From the NCBI GenBank assembly GCA_947630525.1, contig CANRHW010000116.1:1-5198 (forward strand): DNA of 5,198 nt. The letters run 5' to 3'. This stretch comes from an uncultured Clostridia bacterium (GTDB lineage Bacteria > Bacillota > Clostridia > UMGS1883). Below the pieces are notes generated by a model that was given only the letters and a program-made list of their open reading frames with translations, was not told the DNA's origin and searched no databases. Position 1 is the first letter of the stretch. The number at the start of each line of letters is the position of its first letter. Shown piece after piece: positions 5,105-5,198 of the stretch. A program made the position numbers and the translations under genes.

Positions 5105-5198
5105 TCACTTTTTTTCGGAGCTGTCGTCCTCCTCAGATTTATGGTGCTCGCCGTAGCCATATCCATAGCCATAGCCGTAACCGTAGCCATACCCATAG
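5105..5198 (-). CDS. C-terminal tail of an unidentified protein with Tyr-Gly repeats (5' part outside window)
   Basis: Reading leftward, the last 30 codons of a gene are visible, ending at TGA (5107-5105). They encode eight Tyr-Gly pairs and then EHHKSEEDDSSEKK. The body of the protein lies beyond the right edge, so its function cannot be read. Tyrosine-rich C-terminal tails are typical of bacterial BY-type tyrosine kinases of capsule/exopolysaccharide systems (CpsD/Wzc-like), where the tyrosines are autophosphorylated, and that is my first guess. A spore-coat or surface protein with a YG-rich tail is an alternative. Use of both TAT and TAC for Tyr, and of GGG, GGC, GGT and GGA for Gly, argues for selection on the protein and against recent slippage alone. 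It lies 137 bp upstream of rpsT on the same strand, and I see no convincing terminator between them. Confidence 0.6.
   Translation of the reverse strand, partial: YGYGYGYGYGYGYGYGEHHKSEEDDSSEKK
5150..5197 (-). repeat. Eight-unit 6-bp tandem repeat encoding (Tyr-Gly)8
   Basis: Eight imperfect hexanucleotide units (TAY GGN on the minus strand) follow one another without interruption up to the right edge, so the array may continue beyond it. Units differ at third codon positions. The in-frame hexamer structure means that gain or loss of units changes tail length without a frameshift. Confidence 0.85.

Overview
The window looks like chromosomal core-genome DNA from a GC-rich, endospore-forming member of the Firmicutes (Bacillota), most likely a clostridial lineage. 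The pointers are spoIIR, which occurs in endospore formers, an MEP-pathway ispE, strong Shine-Dalgarno sites, AT-rich sigma-A-type promoters in otherwise GC-rich DNA, and Firmicutes-like SMC and S20 sequences. I see no mobile element, CRISPR array, tRNA or rRNA.

Layout, left to right. Positions 1-2346 (minus strand) hold the first 782 codons of smc, the chromosome condensation ATPase; its C-terminal part lies beyond the left edge. Positions 2347-2504 are a divergent control region with two back-to-back promoters, each with an extended -10 and a 17-bp spacer, one for smc and one for the rightward genes. The rightward set is ispE (2505-3356, isoprenoid precursor synthesis), spoIIR (3400-3987, forespore-to-mother-cell signal in sporulation) and trmB (4001-4606, tRNA m7G46 methyltransferase). 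A perfect 13-bp stem at 4647-4675 can end transcription from both sides. Converging on it is rpsT (4704-4967, minus, ribosomal protein S20) with its own strong promoter. At the right edge (5105-5198, minus) lies the C-terminal tail of an unidentified protein ending in eight Tyr-Gly units and a charged tail.

The most interesting point is the 43-bp ispE-spoIIR gap. It holds an 11-bp RNA hairpin that buries the spoIIR ribosome binding site. The left arm of this hairpin coincides with the -10 element of a good candidate sigma-F promoter (GTATA, 15 bp, GTCAACACTT). A transcript reading through from ispE would carry the closed hairpin. A transcript started at the sigma-F site would lack the left arm and leave the site open. 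If real, this would keep the SpoIIR signal silent in growing cells while ispE and trmB are expressed, and release it only in the forespore.

The genes are otherwise unrelated housekeeping functions: DNA segregation, isoprenoids, tRNA modification and the ribosome. spoIIR is the only developmental gene among them, which is why insulation of its translation would make sense.
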